Assembly (NCBI GenBank): GCA_023957155.1 | Contig: JAMLHK010000013.1 | Coordinates: 47,598-111,597 of the forward strand | Length of the DNA: 64,000 nt | Direction of reading: 5' to 3' | From: Chitinophagaceae bacterium | GTDB taxonomy: Bacteria > Bacteroidota > Bacteroidia > Chitinophagales > Chitinophagaceae | The notes under the pieces: model-generated | What the model saw: only the letters and a program-made list of their open reading frames with translations | Database searches by the model: none | What the model was told of the DNA's origin: nothing | Program-made: the position numbers and the translations under genes | In this document: in pieces, positions 1 through 7,227 of the stretch | Position numbering within the stretch: position 1 is the first letter of the stretch | Layout of the letters: the number at the start of each line of letters is the position of its first letter

Positions 1-1
1 T

Positions 2-874
2 CAGCATGAAGACGGTTTCTTTCATCTTAAAGCCCCGGTTTTAAAAGGTGTGGAAATGCTGCTGGATGAGCCTTCGGTGACCGGGACGGCCAATATCCTG
101 ATGGCAGCGGTTTTGGCTGAAGGGAAAACCATCATTTATAATGCGGCCTGTGAGCCTTACGTACAGCAGCTATGCAATATGTTAAACCGTATGGGTGCGC
201 GGATAAGCGGTATAAGCTCTAACCTGCTTACCATTGAAGGGGTGGATCATTTAAGCGGCACAACCCATACCCTCCTGCCTGATATGATTGAAGTAGGCTC
301 TTTTATCGGGCTGGCAGCTATGACCCGGAGTGAGATCACTATAAAAAATGCCGGTATTGCCCACCTGGGACAGATACCCGATAAATTTCGCCAGCTGGGC
401 ATTGGAATGGAATATAGAGGAGATGATATTTATATTCCTGAGCAGGAGCATTATGAAATCCAGACTTTCTTAGATGGCTCGGTGATGACGATTTATGATC
501 ATCCCTGGCCGGGTTTTACACCCGATTTGCTGAGTATAGTGCTGGTGGTGGCTACACAGGCTAAGGGTTCCGTGCTGGTACATCAGAAAATGTTTGAAAG
601 CCGGCTGTTTTTTGTAGATAAGATTATTGATATGGGTGCGCAGATCATCCTTTGCGATCCGCACCGGGCCGCCGTGATCGGGCTGGGCCGGCAGCATCCC
701 CTGCGTGGTATTACCATGAGCAGCCCGGATATAAGAGCCGGTGTTGCCCTGCTTATTGCGGCCCTCAGCGCGGAAGGTAAAAGCATCATACAAAATATAG
801 AACAGATAGACAGGGGATATCAGTACATTGATAAAAGATTACAACAGTTAGGCGCCCAGATACAGCGTATTTAA
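2..874 (+). CDS. murA: UDP-N-acetylglucosamine 1-carboxyvinyltransferase (partial, 5' end outside window)
   Basis: C-terminal 290 residues or so of MurA, the cytoplasmic enzyme that transfers enolpyruvate from PEP to UDP-GlcNAc in the first committed step of peptidoglycan synthesis. The reading frame is open from base 2, so the gene starts upstream and the catalytic cysteine loop lies outside the window. Visible family features are the EPSP-synthase-like alpha/beta repeats, the GFTPDLLS segment carrying the conserved aspartate, and the C-terminal DIRAG arginine motif followed by the typical ending (IDRGYQYIDKRLQQLGA). gmk follows 57 bases downstream on the same strand. Family identification is firm; only the truncation limits the description. 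Confidence 0.93.
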   Translation, partial: QHEDGFFHLKAPVLKGVEMLLDEPSVTGTANILMAAVLAEGKTIIYNAACEPYVQQLCNMLNRMGARISGISSNLLTIEGVDHLSGTTHTLLPDMIEVGSFIGLAAMTRSEITIKNAGIAHLGQIPDKFRQLGIGMEYRGDDIYIPEQEHYEIQTFLDGSVMTIYDHPWPGFTPDLLSIVLVVATQAKGSVLVHQKMFESRLFFVDKIIDMGAQIILCDPHRAAVIGLGRQHPLRGITMSSPDIRAGVALLIAALSAEGKSIIQNIEQIDRGYQYIDKRLQQLGAQIQRI

Positions 875-931
875 AGTGTTTTCTTTACCGGATGCTGCGA
901 TTTCCCGGGGTTAAAAGCAGCTGATTACAAT

Positions 932-1498
932 ATGAATCAAAATAACATCATTATCATAACGGCTCCTTCGGGGGCAGGGAAAACAACTATTGTACACTAC
1001 CTGCTGCAACAATACCCGGAAAAACTTGCCTTTTCCATATCTGCTACCACGCGCCAGCCCAGGGAAGGCGAAACCGATGGCCGGGATTATTATTTTTTGA
1101 GCGAGGAGACATTCAGGCAAAAAATACAACAGAACGAATTTGTAGAATGGGAGATGGTATACGAAGGAAAATATTACGGCACATTACAGTCGGAGCTGGA
1201 ACGTATCCGGGAAACAGGAAGGATCCCCGTACTGGATATTGATGTTAAAGGAGCACTGCATATACAACGCCGTTTTCCGGGATCTTCCGTTTCTCTTTTC
1301 ATTGAGCCTCCTTCGGTTGAGGAATTAAGGAAGCGATTAGAAAGCCGTGGAACAGAAACTCCTGAATCGCTGCAGGCAAGAGTTAATAAGGCCTCCTATG
1401 AATTGTCTTTCAGGAATCATTTTGATCATATCATTGTAAATAATAACCTGGCAACAGCGTGCCGGGAAGCGGAGGAAATCATAACGGGTCTTTTTTAG
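932..1498 (+). CDS. gmk: Guanylate kinase
   Basis: A 188-residue guanylate kinase that converts GMP and ATP to GDP and ADP. The P-loop APSGAGKTT is at residues 11-19, followed by the GMP-binding stretch SATTRQPREGETDGRDYYF and the lid/LID-proximal segment SRGTETPESLQARVNKA. Length is normal for the family (about 190-205). It follows murA on the same strand and probably shares its transcript. The ATG at 932 places the Walker motif at the usual distance from the N-terminus. Confidence 0.95.
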   Translation: MNQNNIIIITAPSGAGKTTIVHYLLQQYPEKLAFSISATTRQPREGETDGRDYYFLSEETFRQKIQQNEFVEWEMVYEGKYYGTLQSELERIRETGRIPVLDIDVKGALHIQRRFPGSSVSLFIEPPSVEELRKRLESRGTETPESLQARVNKASYELSFRNHFDHIIVNNNLATACREAEEIITGLF

Positions 1499-1604
1499 CG
1501 GTTGGCTGATCGTTTAAATAGCGCAGCAACAGGTGATTGCTTATTACGGACTTATTATAACCATTAGGTAATCATAATATAAAATACCATCGCAGCGTTT
1601 TTAT

Positions 1605-1612
1605 TATATTTG
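1605..1612 (+). promoter_or_regulatory. Candidate Bacteroidota -7 box (TATATTTG) upstream of the CNNM-like gene
   Basis: TATATTTG matches the TAnnTTTG consensus and ends only 7 bases before the ATG at 1620, so a transcript started here would be almost leaderless. No good -33 TTG is seen at the usual distance, so the call is weak. The rest of 1499-1604 is AT-rich with nothing else recognisable. Confidence 0.3.
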
Positions 1613-1619
1613 AAGATAT

Positions 1620-2912
1620 ATGACGGATGTAGATATATTAAAATTAATCGGTATTATTTTAACCCTGCTGCTGGTGGGGTTTTTTGCCGGTATTGAAGCG
1701 GCATTTGTATCCGCAAATAAGTTTTCCTTTGAACTGAAAAGAAAACAGGGCTTACGCAGCGGCAGAATATTATCCCAGCTACTGGATCAGCCGGTAAAAT
1801 TTATAGGAACTACTTTAGTTGGACTGAGCTTAGTGGTGGTGGTATACGGACTACTGGTGGGAGAGGTTCTTTCTCCTTTGTGGGACTGGATCGAGGTGCA
1901 TCTTGCAGCGTCCTTTTCGGATTATGTAAAATACCTGCGGCTTATTTTTGAAACGCTTATTTCTGCCCTGATCCTGCTAATTGTTCAGTTTTCTTTCCGT
2001 GCTGTATTCCGGGCAAAAAATGATTCCGTACTTTCTATTTTTGCCCAATTGGGCATATTGGAGTTTTTCCATGGGATACTCTATCCCATTGCCTCTTTTT
2101 TTATTGGCATTTCTGAATGGGTGCTGACTTATTTGTTTAATATCCGGATATCTGATCAGAAAAGAGCGGCGATCTCTCCGGTGGATCTTGAACATTTTAT
2201 TCAGCAGCATAAGAACCAGTCCGAGGGAGGACAGGATCTGAACGCCCAGCTGTTTGAGAATGCGCTGCAGCTTCCTTCGGTTAAGATACGCCAGTGCCTT
2301 ATCCCCCGGAAGGAGATTGAATCTGTGGAGATCAATATGTCAATAGATGAGGTGAAACAAAAATTTATTGATACTAAGCTCAGCCGGCTTGTGGTATATG
2401 AAAACAGCATAGACAATATCCGGGGATATATTCACCAGATTGAACTTTTTAAAAATCCATCCGGTATCTCATCTATCCTGTTGCCTATACCGGCAGTGCC
2501 CGAAAGCATGAGCGTGATGGACCTGATCAGTAAATTCAATAAGGAACAAAAAAGTATTGCCTGGGTTGTTGATGAGTTTGGAGGCACGGCGGGCATCATT
2601 ACCATGGAGGATCTGCTGGAAGAGATTTTCGGTGAGATCCGTGATGAGTATGATACGGACAAATTTGTTGAAAAGCAGATTGCTGAAAATGAATTTATTT
2701 TTTCAGGCCGGTTAGAGCTGGATTATTTAAATAAAAAATACCATCTCGATTTTGGTGAAACGGAATCGGAAACACTTTCGGGATATATCATCCGGTATCA
2801 CGAAATGATCCCCAAGATCAAAGAAAGAATTATCATTGACAACTTTGAATTTGATATCATTAACGTAAGTGATACCCGTATCGAAATGGTTAAGATGAAG
2901 CGGTTGAAGTGA
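1620..2912 (+). CDS. CNNM/CorC-type hemolysin-family membrane protein with CBS domains
   Basis: 430-residue integral membrane protein. The N-terminal DUF21 (CNNM) domain has about four hydrophobic helices (roughly residues 8-160), starting with FFAGIEAAFVSANKF. A CBS pair follows at about 220-345 (LIPRKEIESV... and VVDEFGGTAGIITMEDLLEEIFGEI), and a CorC_HlyC transporter-associated domain lies at 355-430. The VVDEFGG and EIFGEIRDEYD motifs are diagnostic of the family. Members are linked to divalent cation (Mg/Co) homeostasis; the old name hemolysin is misleading. It resembles but is not an obvious GldE. The gene stands alone after gmk and is convergent with the next gene. Confidence 0.85.
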   Translation: MTDVDILKLIGIILTLLLVGFFAGIEAAFVSANKFSFELKRKQGLRSGRILSQLLDQPVKFIGTTLVGLSLVVVVYGLLVGEVLSPLWDWIEVHLAASFSDYVKYLRLIFETLISALILLIVQFSFRAVFRAKNDSVLSIFAQLGILEFFHGILYPIASFFIGISEWVLTYLFNIRISDQKRAAISPVDLEHFIQQHKNQSEGGQDLNAQLFENALQLPSVKIRQCLIPRKEIESVEINMSIDEVKQKFIDTKLSRLVVYENSIDNIRGYIHQIELFKNPSGISSILLPIPAVPESMSVMDLISKFNKEQKSIAWVVDEFGGTAGIITMEDLLEEIFGEIRDEYDTDKFVEKQIAENEFIFSGRLELDYLNKKYHLDFGETESETLSGYIIRYHEMIPKIKERIIIDNFEFDIINVSDTRIEMVKMKRLK

Positions 2913-2980
2913 GCAGACATTCTATTGTACAGGATGAACAGGCAACAACGGATAAGCCGGGTGCCGATGCGAAAAATGAA

Positions 2981-3020
2981 ACCTTCCTCCCTGTACCCTG
3001 TGACCTGCACCTTGTCCCCT
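2981..3020. repeat. Dispersed pyrimidine-rich repeat in convergent intergenic region
   Basis: Short intergenic copy of a CCCTGnGACnTGnACCTTG-type unit ending in TCCCCT. A related and longer copy occurs at 23147-23250. Both sit between two converging genes. The remainder of the 113-base gap (2913-3025) holds nothing else that I recognise. Confidence 0.4.
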
Positions 3021-3025
3021 CTCCA

Positions 3026-4618
3026 TCACCACCGGTCTGTATGCGCAGCTTCTACATCCTGCTTATATTTTTCGGGAATTTGGCCCCGGATAATACAGCC
3101 CGGTTGCAGGGATGGAAAGATATCTTCAAACGTTCTTACTTCATTCATAAACACCCGGCGATAGATATGAGAACGGTTTAGCTGTTCTTTTTCGCTTACT
3201 CCTGCTGCACTGCAAAGCTCAACAAAAGATTTAACCACTTCTTCGTGGTAGTTGGCTACGCGCTGCTTTTTGTCTTTCACTACCAAACCCACGGTTAATT
3301 TAGGATCCTGCGTGGCAACACCGGTAGGGCACCTGTTGGTATTACATAGCAATGCCTGGATACAGCCGATAGCCATCATCATCGCCCTGGCGCTGTTACA
3401 GCCGTCTGCTCCCAGCGCTATGGCGCGGAGAATATGAAAGCCGGATAAAATTTTTCCGGAAGCAATTACTTTAATATGCTGCCTGATCCCAAAACCCACA
3501 AGCATGTTGTGTACAAAAGCCAGCCCGTCCATCATCGGGGCGCCCACATAATTGGAAAACTCCTGGGGTGCGGCGCCGGTGCCTCCTTCGCCGCCATCTA
3601 CTGTTATAAAATCAGGATAGGTATCCAGCGCTGCCATTGCCTTACAGATTCCTGCAAATTCGCTTTTTTTACCCACGCAGAGCTTAAACCCTACCGGTCT
3701 GCCATCACTCAGCGCTCTTAATTGCTGAATAAATCGTATCAACCCTTCAGGAGAGTTGAATGCGGTATGGAAAGGAGGTGATGCCACTGTTGTAAAAGGC
3801 TTTACATGCCGGATCGTTGCAATTTCAAGCGTATTCTTTTTAGCGGGTAATATGCCGCCGTGCCCGGGTTTGGCGCCCTGTGAAAGCTTGATCTCTATCA
3901 TTTTGATCTGTGGGCGACTTACATTTTTTTTAAACACTTCCGCTGAAAAATTACCTTCCTCGTCCCGGCAGCCGAAATATCCTGTTCCTATCTGCCATAT
4001 AAGATCACCTCCGTGTTTAAGATGGTAAGCGCTTATGCCGCCTTCGCCGGTATTATGCGCAAAGCCCCCGATTTTTGCACCTCCGTTCAATGCCTCAATG
4101 GCATTGGAGCTTAATGCCCCGAAGCTCATTGCCGATACATTTAAGATGCTGGATGAATAAGGTTGCGTACAGTCTTTATTACCGATCGTTATTCTCGGAT
4201 CGTGGTTCAATGTATTGAAATCCTTTGGCGATATGGAATGGCTCACCCATTCATATCCTTCCTGGTATACATTTAATTGTGTTCCGAAAGGCATCGTATC
4301 CATTTCACGTTTAGCCCGCTGGTATATGGTTGAGCGGTCAATCCGGTTAATGGGACTGCCGTCAATATCCGATTCAATAAAATACTGGTACATTTTAGGC
4401 CGGATGTCTTCCATCCAATACCGGATGCGGCCTACTACGGGGTAGGTGCGCATAATGGAATGCCGGGTTTGAAGCATATCATAAATACCCATTATAACGA
4501 GCAGTACCACAATGATAAAAGTGACCAGCCACCACGGGCTTACTGCGTAGGATAATAATCCGGTAACCAGCAAACTGAAAAAAGAGGTGATAATAAATGT
4601 TCTTCTCATGTTTCCCAA
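3026..4618 (-). CDS. FMN-binding glutamate synthase-like protein, membrane-anchored
   Basis: 530 residues. Two hydrophobic segments lie at the N-terminus (about residues 7-45), followed by the glutamate synthase central/FMN (GltB alpha-like) TIM-barrel domain. Visible hallmarks are GEGGISAYHLKHGGDLIWQIGTGYFGCR, KLSQGAKPGHGG, ITVDGGEGGTGAAP and the 3Fe-4S-type cysteine spacing C-x5-C-x4-C in GCIQALLCNTNRCPTG. There is no amidotransferase domain and no partner small subunit nearby, so it is not a complete GOGAT. The physiological reaction of these stand-alone, membrane-tethered homologues is not established. The gene is divergent from asd. Confidence 0.85.
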   Translation of the reverse strand: MGNMRRTFIITSFFSLLVTGLLSYAVSPWWLVTFIIVVLLVIMGIYDMLQTRHSIMRTYPVVGRIRYWMEDIRPKMYQYFIESDIDGSPINRIDRSTIYQRAKREMDTMPFGTQLNVYQEGYEWVSHSISPKDFNTLNHDPRITIGNKDCTQPYSSSILNVSAMSFGALSSNAIEALNGGAKIGGFAHNTGEGGISAYHLKHGGDLIWQIGTGYFGCRDEEGNFSAEVFKKNVSRPQIKMIEIKLSQGAKPGHGGILPAKKNTLEIATIRHVKPFTTVASPPFHTAFNSPEGLIRFIQQLRALSDGRPVGFKLCVGKKSEFAGICKAMAALDTYPDFITVDGGEGGTGAAPQEFSNYVGAPMMDGLAFVHNMLVGFGIRQHIKVIASGKILSGFHILRAIALGADGCNSARAMMMAIGCIQALLCNTNRCPTGVATQDPKLTVGLVVKDKKQRVANYHEEVVKSFVELCSAAGVSEKEQLNRSHIYRRVFMNEVRTFEDIFPSLQPGCIIRGQIPEKYKQDVEAAHTDRW

Positions 4619-4629
4619 TTAGATTTCAG

Positions 4630-4637
4630 CAAATGTA
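4630..4637 (-). promoter_or_regulatory. Candidate -7 box for the glutamate synthase-like gene
   Basis: Read on the minus strand this is TACATTTG, a match to TAnnTTTG, 11 bases before the ATG at 4618. No convincing -33 element is seen, so confidence is low. Confidence 0.3.
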
Positions 4638-4790
4638 TCGAAATCGTTTATTTATTTTTGGCGGAATCCGGACGGGCAATTACCTTTGCCGCCATTATGT
4701 TGATCATAACGAAGCATACAAAACGCACAAAGAAACAGTTCCTCCAAAGGAAAGGTTAAAGAGTGTATAGTATGATCGAATATATTCAAG

Positions 4791-4818
4791 GCCTTTCCGG
4801 AACAGGGAAGGCTTTTTT
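4791..4818 (+). terminator. Intrinsic terminator-like hairpin just upstream of asd
   Basis: An 8-bp stem (GCCTTTCC / GGGAAGGC, one G-U pair) with loop GGAACA is followed directly by six T's (4813-4818), 40 bases before the asd ATG. No plus-strand gene lies between the divergent start at 4618 and this hairpin. It therefore either ends a short leader RNA that regulates asd or terminates an unrecognised small transcript. Confidence 0.6.
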
Positions 4819-4858
4819 AGTGTGATATATTTAAACAAAAACCATAAAACAAATCAAA

Positions 4859-5866
4859 ATGAAAGTTGCAGTAGTTGGAGCTACCGGATTAGTAGGCACC
4901 AAAATGTTACAGGTTCTTTCGGAAAGGAATTTCCCGGTAACAGAATTATTACCTGTTGCTTCGGAAAAGTCTGTTGGAAAAGAAGTTGAATTTAAGGGCA
5001 GAAAATTCAAGGTAGTAAGCGCCGCGGATGCTATCGCAGCTAAACCGGATGTGGCTTTGTTTTCGGCCGGCGGAAGTACTTCACTGGCGTTAGCTCCGCA
5101 ATTTGCTGCAGCGGGTATTACCGTTATAGATAACTCTTCTGCCTGGAGGATGGATGCCTCTAAAAAATTAGTTGTACCTGAAATTAATGCTGATGTCTTA
5201 ACAAAGGAAGACAAGATTATTGCCAATCCCAATTGCTCAACCATACAGATGGTGGTAGCGCTTAACCCGTTACATAAAAGGTACGGAATTAAAAGGATTA
5301 TCGTAAGCACTTACCAGAGTGTTACCGGAACAGGTGTAAAGGCGGTGCAACAAATGATGGGTGAAAGAGAACAGGCGGTTAAAGGAGAAAACGAGGAATA
5401 CCCGATGGCATATAAGTACCCGATTGATTTGAATGTTATACCCCAGATTGATGTATTCCTGGATAACGGATATACCAAAGAAGAGATGAAGATGGTGAAT
5501 GAAACCCGTAAAATATTAAGGGACGATAACATCCGGGTAACGGCTACTACGGTCCGTATCCCGGTGATGGGCGGGCACAGTGAAAGTGTGAATATAGAGT
5601 TTGAGCAGGATTTTGATTTGAATGAGATAAAAGAAATACTGGGCAATGCGCCGGGAGTTGTGGTTGTGGATGATCCTGCCAATGCGTTGTATCCTATGCC
5701 TAAGGATGCGCACGAAAAGGATGAAGTGTTTGTGGGAAGATTAAGAAGAGATGAATCGCAACCCAATACCCTTAATATGTGGATTGTTAGCGATAATCTT
5801 CGTAAAGGTGCGGCAACCAATGCCGTACAGATTGCAGAATACCTTGCTGCAGAAAATTTATTGTAG
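4859..5866 (+). CDS. asd: Aspartate-semialdehyde dehydrogenase
   Basis: 335-residue enzyme that reduces aspartyl phosphate to aspartate semialdehyde with NADPH, feeding lysine, diaminopimelate, threonine and methionine synthesis. The nucleotide-binding motif GATGLVG is at residues 8-14, the catalytic cysteine is C126 in NPNCSTIQM, and the general base is H240 in MGGHSESVN. Length and motifs are typical. A hairpin with a T tract sits 40 bases upstream, which could attenuate transcription. Downstream it converges with the DUF2461 gene. Confidence 0.96.
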   Translation: MKVAVVGATGLVGTKMLQVLSERNFPVTELLPVASEKSVGKEVEFKGRKFKVVSAADAIAAKPDVALFSAGGSTSLALAPQFAAAGITVIDNSSAWRMDASKKLVVPEINADVLTKEDKIIANPNCSTIQMVVALNPLHKRYGIKRIIVSTYQSVTGTGVKAVQQMMGEREQAVKGENEEYPMAYKYPIDLNVIPQIDVFLDNGYTKEEMKMVNETRKILRDDNIRVTATTVRIPVMGGHSESVNIEFEQDFDLNEIKEILGNAPGVVVVDDPANALYPMPKDAHEKDEVFVGRLRRDESQPNTLNMWIVSDNLRKGAATNAVQIAEYLAAENLL

Positions 5867-5884
5867 GTTGTATTATAACCCGGT

Positions 5885-6553
5885 TTAATCTTCTATTGCC
5901 CGGTTAAGAAACAGGATCAGGGGATGAAGTGTGTGAAAAGCCTGCACCGTTTGTTGTAGCAGGCTTTTTTTATGCAGGTCCGTGTCACCAATTGCCTGCA
6001 TGGCGATCCAGCTTTTTAGCCTGAGGTAGGGAGCTGCAGGGTTATCTTTTGTGTATCCTTTAGGTACGTTAACCAGCGAGATTTCCGGATCATTATCCAG
6101 GCAGCCGTATATGGTTTTAAATTTTTTTGCTGTCAGTATTTTGTTGAACTCGGGTAAACTATAATCAATTTCCTGCCGGATCTTTTGTGTCTCTGCCGGT
6201 CCGGGCATCCAGATACCACCGCCCACAAAGCTGTTACCGGGTTCGAGGTGAAAATAGTAACCGGCAAAAATGGATTTTTTTCCTCCGCGGTTAATGCTGG
6301 CCGCAAAGTTTTTTTTGTAGGGCGTTTTATTTTTACTGAACCGGATGTCCCGGTTGATGCGGAATAAACATGACTTTGCCGTTAAGGGAGCAATGGAGGA
6401 ATCGTATTTTCCAAAAGAGTCAATTACATGCTGTATGAAATCTTCAAAATCTTTACGGGCAGTTTCATAATCTTTCCTGTGCAGGTCAAACCAGGTCTTA
6501 TGGTTATTTTTTGCCAGGTCTTTAAGGAACCGTACAGTATCAGGTTGTATCAT
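5885..6553 (-). CDS. DUF2461 (TIGR02453 family) protein
   Basis: 222 residues, recognised by the family pattern FLKDLAKNNHKTWFDLHRKDYETARKDFE near the N-terminus, FRINRDIRFSKNKTPYKKNF in the middle, and a GIWMPGPAETQKIRQEID segment. It is a conserved cytoplasmic protein of unknown function. It is the last gene of the minus-strand block and begins 9 bases after the HNH gene, so co-transcription is likely. Confidence 0.85.
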   Translation of the reverse strand: MIQPDTVRFLKDLAKNNHKTWFDLHRKDYETARKDFEDFIQHVIDSFGKYDSSIAPLTAKSCLFRINRDIRFSKNKTPYKKNFAASINRGGKKSIFAGYYFHLEPGNSFVGGGIWMPGPAETQKIRQEIDYSLPEFNKILTAKKFKTIYGCLDNDPEISLVNVPKGYTKDNPAAPYLRLKSWIAMQAIGDTDLHKKSLLQQTVQAFHTLHPLILFLNRAIED

Positions 6554-6561
6554 TTGCTTTA

Positions 6562-7125
6562 TTATTTTACTCTTCGCCAGTTTTCACCGCTTTTAATTCT
6601 GTATAGTGTCATTTCACTTACCGCATATTTTTTGGCGAGCTGCTTATAGGTAAGCCTGCGTTTGGGATCCGCTATTATTTTTTTAATAGCGCTTACCTGG
6701 TTTGCATTGAGCTTTAGTCCGGAAGACCTGTTGGCCTGGATTTTTTTGTAGGCGATTTTAGCCGGGCTGTTTTGCTGATGCCGGCTAACTTCATCTGATA
6801 CCACCCACTTCAGGTTGGCGGCTTTATTGTCTGTTTTGTTGTGATTGAGGTGAATAACAAAGCGGTGCCTGGGAGATGGCTTTTTACAGAACAGGCGTGC
6901 AATTTCCCGGTGTATATAGAGTGTGCCTTTGTTGTTTGGCCGGTGCAGGTTCAGGCTCCTGTAGCCTGTAGTCAGCGACCCGCTGAGCAATTGTCCGTCG
7001 GCGTGAAGATCATCGGTATAGCTGGCTATTCTGCCATGGTTTGAAACAGCATATTTTTTCCGAAGCTGCTTCCATCCGGGAAACTGTAATGGCTTCCATG
7101 CTTCTCCGGGCGTTTTTTTTATCAT
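6562..7125 (-). CDS. NUMOD4/HNH endonuclease-like protein with C-terminal helix-turn-helix
   Basis: 187 residues. A NUMOD4-type N-terminus (EAWKPLQFPGWKQLRKKYAVSNHGRIASY) is followed by an HNH segment (VIHLNHNKTDNKAANLKWV) and a C-terminal HTH (LTYKQLAKKYAVSEMTLYRIKSG). This is the layout of phage and intron-derived homing-type nucleases that nick or cut DNA. Here it is free-standing, in line with ligA and the DUF2461 gene, with no intron or interrupted host gene visible. Whether it is an active nuclease cannot be told from sequence. Confidence 0.75.
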   Translation of the reverse strand: MIKKTPGEAWKPLQFPGWKQLRKKYAVSNHGRIASYTDDLHADGQLLSGSLTTGYRSLNLHRPNNKGTLYIHREIARLFCKKPSPRHRFVIHLNHNKTDNKAANLKWVVSDEVSRHQQNSPAKIAYKKIQANRSSGLKLNANQVSAIKKIIADPKRRLTYKQLAKKYAVSEMTLYRIKSGENWRRVK

Positions 7126-7227
7126 AAGGAGATGTTTTTAGGTGTTATAAATGTAATAAATTAGAATGGCTTGGCATATTTATTTTTATTGCCATTCCTT
7201 CTGTTGTGGTCGCCCCTGTATGATCTT

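Noticed and set aside
2909-3181. Plus-strand ORF after the CNNM-like gene
   Set aside because: Overlaps the coding end of the glutamate synthase-like gene and the dispersed repeat; no protein family features.
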